Source: Salinicola aestuarinus (GTDB lineage: Bacteria; Pseudomonadota; Gammaproteobacteria; Pseudomonadales; Halomonadaceae). From it: a stretch of 32,518 nt of DNA. Location of the stretch: NCBI RefSeq assembly GCF_003206645.1, contig NZ_PZJP01000015.1, positions 1-32,518 on the forward strand, read 5' to 3'. How positions within the stretch are numbered: the stretch's first letter is position 1; each line of letters opens with the position of its first letter. The translations under genes were made by a program, and so were the position numbers. Shown here piece after piece: positions 9,837 to 21,588 of the stretch. The notes beneath the pieces were generated by a model. The model saw nothing but the letters and a program-made list of their open reading frames with translations, had not been told where the DNA came from and ran no database searches.

Positions 9837-12800
9837 ATGAAAGATTTGGTGAAAGTCCTAAAGTCACAGGCGCAATCTGACGAGTTCGACGCGATCAAGA
9901 TCACTCTCGCGTCGCCGGAAATGATTCGCTCCTGGTCATACGGTGAAGTCAAAAAGCCGGAGACCATCAACTACCGTACGTTCAAGCCTGAGCGTGACGG
10001 TCTGTTCTGCGCCAAGATCTTCGGGCCGGTCAAGGATTACGAGTGCCTCTGCGGCAAGTACAAGCGCATGAAGCACCGTGGCATTATCTGTGAAAAGTGC
10101 GGCGTCGAAGTCACCAAGGCGGCGGTGCGCCGTGAGCGCATGGGCCACATCGAGCTGGCTTCGCCGGTTGCCCACATCTGGTTTCTGAAATCGTTGCCGT
10201 CGCGCATCGGCATGTTCCTCGACATGACCCTGCGTGACATCGAGCGCGTGCTCTACTTTGAATCCTTCGTGGTCGTTGATCCGGGCATGACCACGCTCGA
10301 ACGCGGTCAGCTGCTCAACGACGAACAGTATTTCGAAGCGCTCGAAGAGTTCGGTGACGACTTCGATGCCCGCATGGGTGCCGAAGCCGTTCAGGCGCTG
10401 CTCAAGGACATCGATCTCGAAGAAGAGATCGAGCGGCTGCGCGAAGAGATTCCGCAGACCAACTCCGAGACCAAGATCAAGAAGCTTTCCAAGCGGCTGA
10501 AGCTGCTGGAAGCCTTCTACAAGTCCGGCAATGCGCCGGCGTGGATGGTCATGGAAGTGCTGCCGGTGCTGCCGCCTGACCTGCGTCCGCTGGTGCCGCT
10601 GGATGGCGGTCGTTTCGCGACGTCGGATCTCAACGATCTGTACCGCCGCGTGATCAACCGCAACAACCGCCTCAAGCGGCTGCTCGACCTCAATGCGCCG
10701 GACATCATCGTGCGCAACGAGAAGCGCATGCTGCAGGAATCGGTGGACGCGCTGCTCGACAACGGTCGTCGCGGTCGTGCCATCACCGGCTCCAACAAGC
10801 GCCCGCTCAAGTCGCTCGCCGACATGATCAAGGGCAAGCAGGGACGTTTCCGTCAGAACCTGCTGGGTAAGCGCGTCGACTACTCCGGTCGTTCCGTCAT
10901 TACCGTCGGCCCGACTCTGCGTCTGCATCAGTGTGGTCTGCCGAAGAAGATGGCGCTGGAGCTGTTCAAGCCGTTCATCTATTCCAAGCTGCAAGGCAGC
11001 GGGCAGGCGTCCACGATCAAGGCCGCCAAGAAGATGGTCGAGCGCGAGCTGCCGGAAGTGTGGGACATCCTCGCTGACGTCATTCGCGAGCACCCGGTGC
11101 TGCTCAACCGCGCGCCGACGCTCCACCGTCTGGGTATCCAGGCGTTCGAGCCGCTGCTGATCGAAGGTAAGGCGATCCAGCTGCACCCGCTGGTCTGCGC
11201 CGCGTACAACGCCGACTTCGACGGTGACCAGATGGCCGTCCACGTGCCGCTGACGCTGGAATCCCAGCTCGAAGCGCGCACGCTGATGATGTCCACGAAC
11301 AACGTGCTGTCACCGGCCAACGGCGAGCCGATCATCGTGCCGTCGCAGGACGTGGTGCTGGGTCTCTACTACATGACCCGCGAACGCATCGGTGCCCAGG
11401 GCGAAGGCAAGGCGTTCTCCAACCTGAACGAGCTGGATCGCGCCTTCTCGACCCAGAACGTGTCGCTGCATGCGCGGGTCAAAGTGCGTCTGACCGAGTG
11501 GCTCTCCGACGAGAAAGACGGCGAGATCACCGAGCTGACCGAGACGACCTCGATCAAGGAGACGACCGTCGGTCGTGCCCTGCTGTTCCGGATTCTGCCG
11601 AAAGGCATGCCGTTCGAGCTGGTCGATCGTCCGATGAAGAAAAAGGCGATCTCCGGGCTGATCAACGAGGTCTACCGGCGTACCGGTCTCAAGGACGCGG
11701 TCATCTTTGCCGATCAGCTGATGTACACCGGCTTCCGTCTGGCAACCTGGTCCGGCGCGTCCATCGGCGTCAACGACTTCGTCATCCCGGATGCCAAGGC
11801 GGAGATCGTCGACGCCGCCGAGGAAGAGGTCAAAGAGATCGAAGACCAGTTCTCCTCCGGTCTCGTGACCGCGGGCGAGAAGTACAACAAGGTCATCGAT
11901 ATCTGGTCCAAGGCCAACGACAAGGTCGCCAAGGCGATGATGTCGGTGATCTCGAAAGAAGTCGTCACCGATAGCGAAGGCAACCAGGTCGAGCAGGACT
12001 CGTTCAACAGCGTCTTCATCATGGCCGACTCCGGTGCCCGTGGTAGCGCGGCCCAGATTCGTCAGCTCGCGGGGATGCGTGGCCTGATGGCCAAGCCGGA
12101 CGGCTCGATCATCGAGACGCCGATCACCGCGAACTTCCGTGAAGGTCTGAACGTACTCCAGTACTTCATCTCGACCCACGGTGCGCGTAAAGGTCTCGCG
12201 GATACGGCACTCAAGACGGCCAACTCCGGTTACCTGACGCGTCGTCTCGTCGACGTGGCGCAGGATCTGGTCATCACCGAGACCGATTGCGGCACCGAAC
12301 GTGGCCTGACGCTGCACCCGGTGATCGAAGGCGGCGATGTCATCGTCTCGCTGGCACAGCGTGTGCTGGGCCGCGTGGTCGCGCAGGACGTCATCGATCC
12401 GCAGACCGAAGAGGTGTTGATCGCCAGGGGCACGCTGCTCGACGAAGCCTGGTGCGAAGAGCTCGACACCATGGGTGTCGACGAGATCATCGTGCGCAGC
12501 CCGATTAGCTGCGAGACGTCTCACGGCGTCTGCTCCTCCTGCTACGGTCGCGATCTGGCCCGCGGGCACCAGGTCAACGTCGGTGAAGCGGTCGGTGTCA
12601 TCGCCGCGCAGTCGATCGGCGAGCCGGGTACCCAGCTGACCATGCGTACGTTCCACATCGGTGGTGCGGCATCGCGTGCCTCGGCCGTGGACAGCGTTCA
12701 GGTCAAGCATGGCGGCAGCGTGCGCCTGCACAACATCAAGTCGGTCGAGCGTGCCGATGGCAAGCTCATCGTGGTATCGCGCTCCAGTGCACTGGCCGTC

Positions 12801-14063
12801 GCTGACGACCATGGCCGCGAGCGTGAGTACTACAAGCTGCCTTACGGCGCCGAACTCTCCGTCAAGGAGGGCGATCTCGTTGAAGGGGGTCAGGTCGTCG
12901 CCAAGTGGGATCCGCACACCCACCCGGTCGTGGCCGAGGTGAAGGGTAATGCCCAGTTCACCGACATGACCGACGGCGTCACGATGACCCGCACGGTCGA
13001 CGAGATGACCGGTCTGTCGAACATCGAAGTGATCGAATCCGCCGCTCGCCCGGCGTCCGGCCGCGACAAGCGTCCGATGATCATGCTGGTCGGCGAGAGC
13101 GGCGAGCATGTCACGCTGCCGGGCTCCAACACGCCGGTACAGTACCTGCTGCCGGGTCGCGCCATCGTCTCCGTCGAGAACGGTGCCGAAATCGGTGTGG
13201 GTGAGGTGATCGCGCGTATTCCGCTCGAGGCGTCCGGTAACAAGGACATCACCGGTGGTCTGCCGCGTGTCGCCGATCTGTTCGAGGCGCGTAAGCCGAA
13301 AGAGCCATCCATCCTCGCCGAGATCAGCGGTACGATCAGCTTCGGCAAGGAGACCAAGGGCAAGCGTCGTCTGACGATCACCCCGGAAGAGGGCGATCCG
13401 CTGGAGATGCTGATCCCGAAATGGCGTCAGATCGGCGTGTTCGAAGGCGAGACCGTCGAGAAGGGCGAAGTGATCTCCGACGGCCCGAGCAACCCGCACG
13501 ACATCCTGCGGCTGCTGGGCGTGGCAGAGCTGGCCAAGTACATCACCGTCGAGATCCAGGACGTCTACCGTCTGCAGGGCGTCAGCATCAACGACAAGCA
13601 CATCGAAGTGATCGTGCGTCAGATGCTGCGTAAGGTCGAGATCACCGATGCCGGTGACTCCACCTTCATCCCGGGCGACCAGGTCGAACTGGTTCGCGTG
13701 CTCGAAGAGAACGTGCGCCTCGAGCAGAACGAGAAGTTCCCGGCCAAGTACGAGCGCCAGCTGCTGGGTATCACCAAGGCCTCGCTCGCCACCGAGTCGT
13801 TCATCTCCGCGGCTTCGTTCCAGGAGACGACTCGCGTGCTGACCGAAGCCGCGGTAACCGGCAAGCGCGACTACCTGCGCGGCCTGAAGGAGAACGTCGT
13901 GGTTGGGCGTCTGATTCCGGCCGGTACGGGGCTCGCGCACCACGATGAACGTCGCCGCAAGCGTGAAGAGTCCGAGCACACGCTCGCACCCTCCGCGTTC
14001 GACGTCGAGCAGGAGCTCGGTGCACAGCTCACCGCGCTGGACGCCGACGACGACGACCTGTAA
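9837..14063 (+). CDS. rpoC: DNA-directed RNA polymerase subunit beta'
   Basis: RpoC carries the catalytic Mg2+ site and the clamp of RNA polymerase. The protein has 1408 residues (E. coli 1407). The first zinc site begins with C70 and C72 in YECLCGKY and continues in IICEKCG. The metal-binding loop NADFDGDQM has D460, D462 and D464, the E. coli numbering exactly. The second zinc site uses C818, C892, C899 and C902. ATG at 9837 is preferred to the in-frame ATG at 9810 because CGGAGC (9824-9829) precedes it and [11 protein letters not shown] is the family N-terminus. Confidence 0.99.
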   Translation: MKDLVKVLKSQAQSDEFDAIKITLASPEMIRSWSYGEVKKPETINYRTFKPERDGLFCAKIFGPVKDYECLCGKYKRMKHRGIICEKCGVEVTKAAVRRERMGHIELASPVAHIWFLKSLPSRIGMFLDMTLRDIERVLYFESFVVVDPGMTTLERGQLLNDEQYFEALEEFGDDFDARMGAEAVQALLKDIDLEEEIERLREEIPQTNSETKIKKLSKRLKLLEAFYKSGNAPAWMVMEVLPVLPPDLRPLVPLDGGRFATSDLNDLYRRVINRNNRLKRLLDLNAPDIIVRNEKRMLQESVDALLDNGRRGRAITGSNKRPLKSLADMIKGKQGRFRQNLLGKRVDYSGRSVITVGPTLRLHQCGLPKKMALELFKPFIYSKLQGSGQASTIKAAKKMVERELPEVWDILADVIREHPVLLNRAPTLHRLGIQAFEPLLIEGKAIQLHPLVCAAYNADFDGDQMAVHVPLTLESQLEARTLMMSTNNVLSPANGEPIIVPSQDVVLGLYYMTRERIGAQGEGKAFSNLNELDRAFSTQNVSLHARVKVRLTEWLSDEKDGEITELTETTSIKETTVGRALLFRILPKGMPFELVDRPMKKKAISGLINEVYRRTGLKDAVIFADQLMYTGFRLATWSGASIGVNDFVIPDAKAEIVDAAEEEVKEIEDQFSSGLVTAGEKYNKVIDIWSKANDKVAKAMMSVISKEVVTDSEGNQVEQDSFNSVFIMADSGARGSAAQIRQLAGMRGLMAKPDGSIIETPITANFREGLNVLQYFISTHGARKGLADTALKTANSGYLTRRLVDVAQDLVITETDCGTERGLTLHPVIEGGDVIVSLAQRVLGRVVAQDVIDPQTEEVLIARGTLLDEAWCEELDTMGVDEIIVRSPISCETSHGVCSSCYGRDLARGHQVNVGEAVGVIAAQSIGEPGTQLTMRTFHIGGAASRASAVDSVQVKHGGSVRLHNIKSVERADGKLIVVSRSSALAVADDHGREREYYKLPYGAELSVKEGDLVEGGQVVAKWDPHTHPVVAEVKGNAQFTDMTDGVTMTRTVDEMTGLSNIEVIESAARPASGRDKRPMIMLVGESGEHVTLPGSNTPVQYLLPGRAIVSVENGAEIGVGEVIARIPLEASGNKDITGGLPRVADLFEARKPKEPSILAEISGTISFGKETKGKRRLTITPEEGDPLEMLIPKWRQIGVFEGETVEKGEVISDGPSNPHDILRLLGVAELAKYITVEIQDVYRLQGVSINDKHIEVIVRQMLRKVEITDAGDSTFIPGDQVELVRVLEENVRLEQNEKFPAKYERQLLGITKASLATESFISAASFQETTRVLTEAAVTGKRDYLRGLKENVVVGRLIPAGTGLAHHDERRRKREESEHTLAPSAFDVEQELGAQLTALDADDDDL

Positions 14064-14075
14064 GCCAAGATCCGA

Positions 14076-14105
14076 GGCTGTCCGCGCCCCAGGGGGCGGG
14101 CAGCC
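14076..14105 (+). terminator. GC-rich hairpin after rpoC, possible weak terminator
   Basis: GGCTGTCCGC-G-CCCC (14076-14090) pairs with the GC-rich arm ending GGGCAGCC (to 14105), with a bulged G and one G-U pair. Only TT follows, so termination would be inefficient. Its right arm directly abuts the TTGACG -35 element of the str promoter at 14106. Confidence 0.45.
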
Positions 14106-14135
14106 TTGACGGGTCTGGCGACAACTGATTAGAAT
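14106..14135 (+). promoter_or_regulatory. str operon promoter
   Basis: TTGACG (14106-14111) and TAGAAT (14130-14135) are separated by 18 bp; GCGC follows the -10 directly. Transcription would start near 14142, giving a leader of about 83 nt before rpsL. The GC-rich discriminator predicts growth-rate and ppGpp control. Confidence 0.8.
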
Positions 14136-14224
14136 GCGCAGCCTTTATGTTTGGGGTGCTCCAGCCCGTGTGTATGGGCGGCCCAACATAAGGCAAGGCA
14201 ACCCATTGGAGTCAGCTAAAGACT

Positions 14225-14599
14225 ATGGCAACGATTAACCAGCTCGTGCGCAAGCCGCGCAAGCGCCCCGTCGAGACTAGCGACGTGCCGGCGCTTCAGG
14301 CTTGCCCGCAACGTCGTGGGGTTTGCACCCGCGTCTACACCACTACCCCGAAGAAGCCGAACTCGGCCCTGCGTAAGGTTTGCCGCGTGCGCCTGACCAA
14401 CGGTTTCGAAGTCGCTTCTTATATCGGCGGTGAAGGCCACAACCTGCAGGAACACTCCGTTGTTCTGATCCGTGGCGGCCGCGTCAAGGATTTGCCGGGT
14501 GTGCGCTATCACACCGTTCGCGGCGCGCTCGACACCTCCGGTGTCCAGAACCGTCGTCAGGGCCGTTCCAAGTACGGTACCAAACGTCCGAAGGCGTAA
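14225..14599 (+). CDS. rpsL: Small-subunit ribosomal protein S12
   Basis: S12 lies at the 30S decoding centre and controls accuracy. It has 124 residues, the family length. The conserved loops [14 protein letters not shown] (40-52 region) and [13 protein letters not shown] carry K43 and K88 (mature K42 and K87), the wild-type residues whose change gives streptomycin resistance, so sensitivity is expected. TTGGAG (14206-14211) is rather far from ATG (13 bp). It is the first gene of the str unit and is followed by a 122-bp spacer before rpsG. Confidence 0.99.
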   Translation: MATINQLVRKPRKRPVETSDVPALQACPQRRGVCTRVYTTTPKKPNSALRKVCRVRLTNGFEVASYIGGEGHNLQEHSVVLIRGGRVKDLPGVRYHTVRGALDTSGVQNRRQGRSKYGTKRPKA

Positions 14600-14636
14600 T
14601 GCCTGGGCGTCGTCCACACCATTCACTATCGGTCCG

Positions 14637-14710
14637 ATAAGAGTAAGGTCGGTCTTCGGCGCGTCTTTTGCGCGCTTGGTGCCGGGTTTACCTGAACGAC
14701 CCTTATATTC
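14637..14710 (+). promoter_or_regulatory. rpsL-rpsG spacer structure, candidate S7 operator
   Basis: The 122-bp spacer can fold with a long-range helix (TAAGGTCG near 14644-14651 with CGACC-CTTAT near 14697-14706, one bulge) enclosing CGGC/GCCG (14657-14660/14681-14684) or GCGCG/CGCGC (14659-14663/14671-14675). In E. coli S7 binds this spacer and represses rpsG and downstream genes. Position and size match; sequence homology was not tested. Confidence 0.3.
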
Positions 14711-14721
14711 GAGGGCTTATC

Positions 14722-15192
14722 ATGCCAAGAAGAAGAGTTGTCGCTAAGCGCGAGATCCTTCCGGATCCCAAGTTCGGAAGTGAGCGCCTGGCCAAGTTCA
14801 TGAATCATCTGATGATCAGCGGCAAGAAGTCCGTAGCTGAGCGCATCGTTTACGGTGCGTTGGACAGGGTTGCCGAGCGTAATAGCGAAGCGCCGCTGGA
14901 CATCTTTGACAAAGCGCTGGAAGCCATCCAGCCGATGGTCGAGGTCAAATCTCGTCGTGTGGGCGGCGCCACCTACCAGGTGCCGGTGGAAGTTCGTCCC
15001 TCTCGCCGTCAGGCGCTGGCCATGCGCTGGCTTGCCGACGCGGCTCGTAATCGTGGTGAAAAGACCATGGCGCAACGTCTTGCCGGCGAAATGCTCGATG
15101 CTGCCGAAGGCAAGGGTTCTGCCGTGAAGAAGCGTGAAGACGTGCACCGCATGGCAGACGCCAACAAGGCCTTTTCACACTACCGCTTCTAA
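14722..15192 (+). CDS. rpsG: Small-subunit ribosomal protein S7
   Basis: S7 nucleates assembly of the 30S head, contacts E-site tRNA, and in E. coli feeds back on the str mRNA. The 156-residue protein begins [20 protein letters not shown] and holds the rRNA-binding stretch [18 protein letters not shown] and [24 protein letters not shown]. An in-frame ATG at 14668 would add 18 residues unlike the family, so ATG 14722 with GAGGG (14711-14715) is chosen. fusA starts 18 bp after the stop. Confidence 0.98.
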   Translation: MPRRRVVAKREILPDPKFGSERLAKFMNHLMISGKKSVAERIVYGALDRVAERNSEAPLDIFDKALEAIQPMVEVKSRRVGGATYQVPVEVRPSRRQALAMRWLADAARNRGEKTMAQRLAGEMLDAAEGKGSAVKKREDVHRMADANKAFSHYRF

Positions 15193-15210
15193 ACAACGGG
15201 GACTTCCATC

Positions 15211-17334
15211 GTGGCACGCAAGACACCACTCAAGCGTTATCGCAATATCGGTATCGTCGCCCACGTCGATGCTGGCAAGACGACGACCACCGAGCGTGTC
15301 CTGTTCTATACCGGGCTGTCCCACAAGGTCGGCGAAGTCCATGAAGGCGCAGCCGTCATGGACTGGATGGAGCAGGAGCAGGAGCGTGGCATCACGATCA
15401 CGTCTGCGGCGACCACCTGCTTCTGGCAGGGTATGAGCAAGCAGTTCGACGAGCACCGTATCAACATCATCGATACGCCGGGACACGTCGACTTCACGAT
15501 CGAAGTCGAACGTTCCCTGCGTGTTCTCGACGGTGCGGTCGTCGTGCTGTGCGGCTCCTCCGGCGTCCAGCCGCAGACCGAGACCGTTTGGCGTCAGGCC
15601 AACAAGTACGAAGTTCCGCGCATGGTGTTCGTCAACAAGATGGACCGTGCCGGCGCCGACTACTTCATGGTTATCGACCAGCTCAAGCAGCGCCTCGGTG
15701 CCAACGTCGTTCCTATCCAGATCAACTGGGGTGCGGAAGACGGCTTCAAGGGTGTTATCGACCTGATCCAGATGAAGGCGATTCTCTGGGACGAAGCCAA
15801 CTTCGGCATGAACTATGATCTCGTCGATATCCCGGAAGATCTGCAGGAAACGGCCCAAAAGTACCGCGAGCAAATGGTCGAGGCAGCCGCCGAAGCCAAC
15901 GAAGAGCTCATGGACAAGTACCTCGAAGGGGGTGATCTCACCATCGAGGAGATCAAGCAGGGTCTACGTGCCCGCACGCTTGCCAATGAAATCGTGCTCG
16001 TGACCTGTGGTTCGGCGTTCAAGAACAAGGGCGTTCAGGCCGTTCTCGACTGCGTCATCGAATACCTGCCGTCGCCGACCGAAGTCAAGGCGATCGAAGG
16101 TGAACTCGACGACAAGGACGGAACGATCGCGACCCGTGAGGCCGACGACAGTGCGCCGTTCTCCGCGCTGGCGTTCAAGATTGCCACCGACCCGTTCGTC
16201 GGTACGCTGACCTTCATGCGCGTCTACTCCGGCGTCCTGAAGTCCGGCGACAGCATCTTCAACTCCGTGAAGAGCAAGAAGGAGCGCGTCGGACGTATCG
16301 TCCAGATGCACTCCAACTCCCGCGAGGAGATCAAAGAGGTCTACGCCGGTGATATCGCCGCCTGTATCGGCCTCAAGGACGTCACCACCGGTGACACGCT
16401 CTGCGATCTGAACGACAAGATCGTCCTCGAGCGTATGGAGTTCCCGGAGCCGGTTATCTCGGTTGCCGTCGAGCCCAAGTCCAAGGCCGACCAGGAGAAG
16501 ATGGGCGTCGCGCTCGGCAAGCTGGCGCAGGAGGATCCGTCCTTCCGCGTGCAGACTGATGAAGAGACCGGCCAGACCATCATCTCCGGGATGGGTGAGC
16601 TTCACCTCGATATCCTCGTCGACCGCATGCGTCGCGAGTTCAAGGTCGAGGCGAACATCGGTAAGCCGCAGGTCGCCTACCGCGAGACCATTCGTCAGTC
16701 GGTCGAGCAGGAAGGCAAGTTCGTGCGTCAGTCGGGCGGTCGCGGCCAGTACGGTCACGTCTGGCTCCGCATCGAGCCGCTGACCGAAGCGGACAAGGGC
16801 GAGGACGAAGAAGACGTTCACTTCAAGTTCGCGTCCGAGATCGTCGGTGGTGTCGTACCGAAAGACTACGTGCCCGCCGTCGAGAAGGGAGCTTTCGAGC
16901 AGTTGAAAAACGGTGTCATCGCGGGCTACCCGATGATTGACGTCAAGGTCACGCTGTTCGACGGCTCCTACCACGACGTGGACTCTAACGAGACTGCGTT
17001 CAAGGTCGCCTCTTCGATGGCGATCAAAGAGGGTGCTCGCAAAGCCAAGGCCGTGCTGCTCGAGCCGGTGATGAAGGTCGAAGTCGTGACCCCGGAAGAC
17101 TTCATGGGTGACGTCATGGGCGACCTCAACCGTCGTCGTGGCCTCGTTCAGGGTATGGACGACTCGCCGACCGGTAAGATCATCCGTGCCACGGTGCCGT
17201 TGGCTGAGATGTTCGGTTATGCAACCGATCTGCGCTCTCAGACTCAGGGCCGCGCAAGCTACACCATGGAGTTTGCGGACTACGAAGAGGCGCCCAACAG
17301 CGTCGTTGATGCCGTCATCAATCAGAACGGTTAA
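15211..17334 (+). CDS. fusA: Translation elongation factor G
   Basis: EF-G is the GTPase that drives translocation and, with RRF, ribosome recycling. The 707-residue protein (E. coli 704) has G1 AHVDAGKT (17-24), the switch region [14 protein letters not shown]3 DTPGH (88-92) and G4 NKMD (142-145), followed by domains II-V. The start codon is GTG, supported by GGGGA (15198-15202) and the family N-terminus [14 protein letters not shown]. It sits 18 bp after rpsG and 29 bp before tuf, as in the classical str operon. Confidence 0.99.
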   Translation: MARKTPLKRYRNIGIVAHVDAGKTTTTERVLFYTGLSHKVGEVHEGAAVMDWMEQEQERGITITSAATTCFWQGMSKQFDEHRINIIDTPGHVDFTIEVERSLRVLDGAVVVLCGSSGVQPQTETVWRQANKYEVPRMVFVNKMDRAGADYFMVIDQLKQRLGANVVPIQINWGAEDGFKGVIDLIQMKAILWDEANFGMNYDLVDIPEDLQETAQKYREQMVEAAAEANEELMDKYLEGGDLTIEEIKQGLRARTLANEIVLVTCGSAFKNKGVQAVLDCVIEYLPSPTEVKAIEGELDDKDGTIATREADDSAPFSALAFKIATDPFVGTLTFMRVYSGVLKSGDSIFNSVKSKKERVGRIVQMHSNSREEIKEVYAGDIAACIGLKDVTTGDTLCDLNDKIVLERMEFPEPVISVAVEPKSKADQEKMGVALGKLAQEDPSFRVQTDEETGQTIISGMGELHLDILVDRMRREFKVEANIGKPQVAYRETIRQSVEQEGKFVRQSGGRGQYGHVWLRIEPLTEADKGEDEEDVHFKFASEIVGGVVPKDYVPAVEKGAFEQLKNGVIAGYPMIDVKVTLFDGSYHDVDSNETAFKVASSMAIKEGARKAKAVLLEPVMKVEVVTPEDFMGDVMGDLNRRRGLVQGMDDSPTGKIIRATVPLAEMFGYATDLRSQTQGRASYTMEFADYEEAPNSVVDAVINQNG

Positions 17335-17363
17335 CCGTTAGCTAACGTAAAGAGGTTATAGCA

Positions 17364-18557
<1,194 letters not shown>

Positions 18558-18580
18558 GTTACTCGCCGGTCTGCCAAAGA

Positions 18581-18604
18581 AGGGGCGCTACGGCGCCCCT
18601 TTTT
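18581..18604 (+). terminator. Rho-independent terminator of the str operon
   Basis: AGGGGCGC (18581-18588) pairs perfectly with GCGCCCCT (18593-18600) around TACG, a UNCG-type tetraloop closed by C-G, followed by five T residues (18600-18604). It separates tuf from the S10 promoter. Confidence 0.93.
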
Positions 18605-18622
18605 CTGTCGGTGTTCTACGGC

Positions 18623-18645
18623 CCCTATTTGACAGTCAAATAGGG
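18623..18645 (+). repeat. 23-bp perfect palindrome over the S10 promoter -35
   Basis: CCCTATTTGAC (18623-18633) and GTCAAATAGGG (18635-18645) are perfect inverted copies around a single central A (18634). The TTGACA -35 element (18629-18634) lies inside it and the right arm fills most of the spacer. This geometry suits an operator for a dimeric regulator, or a conserved hairpin on readthrough RNA. It is not a terminator because no T tract follows. Confidence 0.8.
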
Positions 18646-18657
18646 CTACCATATAAT
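18629..18657 (+). promoter_or_regulatory. S10 operon promoter, perfect sigma-70 consensus
   Basis: TTGACA (18629-18634), 17 bp, TATAAT (18652-18657): both hexamers and the spacing equal the consensus. GCGCGTCC follows, a GC-rich discriminator. The start is expected near 18664. It probably drives about 20 ribosomal protein genes. Confidence 0.92.
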
Positions 18658-18681
18658 GCGCGTCCTTTGAACGCGTGGGTC

Positions 18682-18697
18682 GACGGCTCGCGCCGTC
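18682..18697 (+). other. Leader hairpin before rpsJ
   Basis: GACGGC (18682-18687) pairs with GCCGTC (18692-18697) around TCGC. It is the only clear stem in the approximately 58-nt S10 leader. The long multi-hairpin leader through which L4 controls transcription and translation in E. coli does not fit here. Confidence 0.5.
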
Positions 18698-18721
18698 AGT
18701 ATCCAGTGGAGCAAAAGGTAA

Positions 18722-19033
18722 ATGCAGAACCAGAAGATTCGCATCCGGCTGAAAGCGTTCGACCACCGCCTGATCGATCAGTCGGCTCAAGAGATCGTGG
18801 ATACGGCCAAGCGCACTGGCGCTCAGGTGCGTGGACCGATCCCGCTGCCGACGAACCGCGAGCGTTACACCATCCTGATTTCGCCGCACGTCAACAAAGA
18901 CGCGCGTGATCAGTATGAGATCCGCACGCACAAGCGCGTTCTCGACATCGTCGAGCCGACCGAAAAGACGGTCGACGCATTGATGAAGCTCGACCTCGCC
19001 GCTGGCGTCGACGTGCAAATCAAACTCGACTGA
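18722..19033 (+). CDS. rpsJ: Small-subunit ribosomal protein S10 / NusE
   Basis: S10 is part of the 30S head and, as NusE, joins the NusB-NusG antitermination complex. It has 103 residues, identical to the E. coli length. The conserved core includes [21 protein letters not shown] and the loop [19 protein letters not shown]. Upstream GTGGAGC and AAAGG serve as ribosome-binding site candidates. It is the first gene of the S10 unit and is unusually separated (137 bp) from rplC. Confidence 0.98.
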   Translation: MQNQKIRIRLKAFDHRLIDQSAQEIVDTAKRTGAQVRGPIPLPTNRERYTILISPHVNKDARDQYEIRTHKRVLDIVEPTEKTVDALMKLDLAAGVDVQIKLD

Positions 19034-19051
19034 AACCAACACTAGACACAA

Positions 19052-19077
19052 GCGGTCGCTGAGTTCACAGTCACCGC
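19052..19077 (+). other. Stem-loop in the long rpsJ-rplC spacer
   Basis: GCGGT-c-G-CTG pairs with CAG-T-c-ACCGC (arms 19052-19061 and 19068-19077), with one C-C mismatch, one G-U pair and loop AGTTCA. A -10-like TACAAT (19095-19100) follows but has no acceptable -35. The 137-bp spacer is much longer than the other S10 gaps and contains no ORF. Confidence 0.4.
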
Positions 19078-19170
19078 CGCGTCGTGAGACGCCATACAAT
19101 GTGCTAGTGGAATGCTCTGGAAAGGGCAGCCATAGCGGGTGATAGCCCCGTACACTATAGGAGACTGAAC

Positions 19171-19809
19171 ATGACTATCGGTTTAGTCGGTAAAAAAGCG
19201 GGCATGACTCGCGTTTTCACCGAAGATGGCGCATCCGTGCCCGTAACCGTAATCGAGGTTGAGCCTAACCGCATTTCTGCCGTCAAGACCGTTGAGTCTG
19301 ATGGCTATCGCGCGGTTCAGATCACCACCGGTTCCCGCAAGGCCAAACACCTCACCAAGGCGATTGCTGGTCAATACGCCAAGGCAGGTATCGAGGCCGG
19401 CCGTTCCCTGATGGAGTTCCGTCTCGCAGACGACGATGAAACTCCGGAAATGGGCGGTTCCTTCACCGTATCCCTCTTTGAAGCCGGTCAGAAAGTTGAC
19501 GTGACTGGTACCTCCAAGGGCAAGGGCTTCCAGGGCGCAGTCAAGCGCTGGAATTTCCGTACCCAAGACAACAGCCACGGTAACTCGCTGTCGCACCGCG
19601 CGCCGGGTTCCATCGGCCAGTGTCAGACCCCGGGTCGCGTTTTCAAAGGCAAGAAAATGGCCGGTCAGCTGGGTAATGAGCGTGTCACCGTCCAGAGCCT
19701 GGAAGTGGTGCGTATCGACGCCGAGCGTAATCTGCTGTTGATCAAGGGCGCCGTGCCTGGTGCACCCGGCTGCGATGTCGTTGTGCGCAGTGCCGTGAAA
19801 GCTCGCTGA
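19171..19809 (+). CDS. rplC: Large-subunit ribosomal protein L3
   Basis: L3 is an early 50S assembly protein that reaches close to the peptidyl-transferase centre. The 212-residue protein (E. coli 209) contains the extended-loop signature [20 protein letters not shown] with Q150, the glutamine that PrmB methylates in E. coli, then [28 protein letters not shown] (19158-19164) is correctly placed before ATG. rplD begins 14 bp after the stop. Confidence 0.98.
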   Translation: MTIGLVGKKAGMTRVFTEDGASVPVTVIEVEPNRISAVKTVESDGYRAVQITTGSRKAKHLTKAIAGQYAKAGIEAGRSLMEFRLADDDETPEMGGSFTVSLFEAGQKVDVTGTSKGKGFQGAVKRWNFRTQDNSHGNSLSHRAPGSIGQCQTPGRVFKGKKMAGQLGNERVTVQSLEVVRIDAERNLLLIKGAVPGAPGCDVVVRSAVKAR

Positions 19810-19823
19810 GGGGACTGAGACCG

Positions 19824-20429
19824 ATGAATCTGAATCTCGCAGGTGCCGAAGGCACCGTCGAAGTGTCCGAAGAGACCTTTGGCAAAGATTTCAACGAAGC
19901 GCTCGTGCACCAGGTCGTCACTGCCTATCAGGCGGCCGGTCGTCAGGGTACACATGCGCAGAAGAACCGTTCCGACGTTCGCGGCGGTGGCAAGAAGCCG
20001 TGGCGCCAGAAGGGCACCGGTCGTGCTCGTGCCGGTACCATCCGTTCTCCGCTGTGGCGTTCCGGTGGTGTGACCTTTGCAGCACGTCCGCAGGACTACT
20101 CCCAGAAGGTCAACCGCAAGATGTACCGCGCGGCGATGCGTTCGATCCTGTCGGAGCTCGTGCGCCAGGAGCGCCTGGTTCTGGTCAATGAGTTCGCTGT
20201 TGACACGCTCAAGACCAAGCAGCTGGTCGGCAAGCTCAAAGAGCTCGACCTCGAGAAAGCGCTGATCGTGACCGAAGAAGTCGACGAGAAGCTCTTCCTG
20301 GCCGCTCGCAACATTCCCAACGTGGATGTCGTCGATGCCGCCGCCGCCGACCCGGTCAGCCTGATCGCCTTCGACAAGGTGCTGATGACCGTCTCCGCTC
20401 TGCGCAAATTCGAGGAGAAGCTGGGATGA
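19824..20429 (+). CDS. rplD: Large-subunit ribosomal protein L4
   Basis: L4 is a 50S assembly protein lining the exit tunnel; in E. coli it also represses the S10 operon through the leader RNA. It has 201 residues, the E. coli length. The tunnel loop [20 protein letters not shown] and [17 protein letters not shown] is intact. The stop overlaps the rplW start by 4 nt (ATGA), consistent with translational coupling. The short S10 leader makes E. coli-style autoregulation doubtful here. Confidence 0.98.
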   Translation: MNLNLAGAEGTVEVSEETFGKDFNEALVHQVVTAYQAAGRQGTHAQKNRSDVRGGGKKPWRQKGTGRARAGTIRSPLWRSGGVTFAARPQDYSQKVNRKMYRAAMRSILSELVRQERLVLVNEFAVDTLKTKQLVGKLKELDLEKALIVTEEVDEKLFLAARNIPNVDVVDAAAADPVSLIAFDKVLMTVSALRKFEEKLG

Positions 20430-20722
20430 ACCAGGAACGCGTATACAAGGTTCTGCTCGGACCTCACATGACCGAGAAGGCCGCGCGTGCCGCTGAGAAC
20501 AATCAGTACGTGTTCAAAGTGGCGCAGGACGCGACCAAGCCCGAGATCAAGAAGGCCGTCGAGACGCTGTTTGGCAAGAAAGTTGCCGGCGTTCAGGTCC
20601 TCAACGTCAAGGGCAAGACCAAACGCACTCGCTTCGGCACCGGCCTGCGCAAGGGTTACCGCAAGGCGTACGTGACCCTGGCTGCGGGCGAGACGCTCGA
20701 AGACTTCTCTGGCGCCGAGTAA
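20426..20722 (+). CDS. rplW: Large-subunit ribosomal protein L23
   Basis: L23 sits at the tunnel exit and is the docking site for trigger factor and SRP. The 98-residue protein (E. coli 100) begins [19 protein letters not shown] and carries [18 protein letters not shown] and the [21 protein letters not shown] region. It starts within the last codons of rplD (ATGA overlap); GAGGAG lies in the end of rplD. Confidence 0.98.
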   Translation: MNQERVYKVLLGPHMTEKAARAAENNQYVFKVAQDATKPEIKKAVETLFGKKVAGVQVLNVKGKTKRTRFGTGLRKGYRKAYVTLAAGETLEDFSGAE

Positions 20723-20738
20723 GGCAGGAGTACGGATC

Positions 20739-21566
20739 ATGGCAGTAGTCAAGACAAAACCCACTTCCGCCGGTCGTCGTCACGTCGTCAAAGTCGTCAA
20801 CGATGAGCTGTACAAGGGACGTCCGCACGCCGGGCTGACCGAAAAGCAATCGAAGTCGGGTGGTCGTAACAACTATGGCCGCATCACCACGCGTCACGTG
20901 GGCGGTGGCCATCGTCAGCATTATCGTCTGATCGATTTCAAGCGTACCAAGGATGGCGTCAACGCCGCCGTGGAACGTATCGAATACGATCCGAACCGTA
21001 GCGCCAACATCGCGCTGCTGAAGTACATGGATGGCGAGCGCCGTTACATCATCGCGCCCAAAGGCCTCAAGGTCGGGGACGTGCTGGAGTCCGGTGTCAA
21101 CGCCTCCATCAAGCGCGGCAACACGCTGCCGCTGCGCAACATCCCGCTCGGTTCTACGGTGCATTGCATCGAACTGAAGCCGGGTAAAGGTGCGCAGATT
21201 GCACGTAGCGCCGGTGCCAGCGCTCAGCTGGTCGCTCGCGAGGGCAACTACGCCACGCTGCGTCTGCGCTCCGGTGAGATGCGTCGCATCCTGGCAGAGT
21301 GTCGTGCAACGCTTGGCGAAGTCGGGAACTCTGAGCACAGCCTGCGTCAACTCGGCAAGGCGGGTGCGAAACGTTGGAGAGGGGTGCGCCCGACCGTTCG
21401 CGGTGTCGCGATGAACCCGGTGGATCACCCGCACGGTGGCGGTGAAGGCCGTACCAGCGGTGGTCGTCATCCGGTCAGCCCGTGGGGTATCCCCACCAAG
21501 GGCCACAAGACCCGCAAGAACAAGCGTACCGACAAGCTCATCGTTCGTCGCCGCAAGTCCAAGTAA
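20739..21566 (+). CDS. rplB: Large-subunit ribosomal protein L2
   Basis: L2 is among the most conserved ribosomal proteins, needed for subunit association and peptidyl-transferase function. The 275-residue protein (E. coli 273) has the core [20 protein letters not shown] and the C-terminal signature [20 protein letters not shown] with H230, equivalent to the functional H229 of E. coli. CAGGAG lies 9-10 bp before ATG. The flanking gaps are 16 and 22 bp. Confidence 0.99.
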   Translation: MAVVKTKPTSAGRRHVVKVVNDELYKGRPHAGLTEKQSKSGGRNNYGRITTRHVGGGHRQHYRLIDFKRTKDGVNAAVERIEYDPNRSANIALLKYMDGERRYIIAPKGLKVGDVLESGVNASIKRGNTLPLRNIPLGSTVHCIELKPGKGAQIARSAGASAQLVAREGNYATLRLRSGEMRRILAECRATLGEVGNSEHSLRQLGKAGAKRWRGVRPTVRGVAMNPVDHPHGGGEGRTSGGRHPVSPWGIPTKGHKTRKNKRTDKLIVRRRKSK

Positions 21567-21588
21567 CAGACATTAAGAGGTAACGGCT

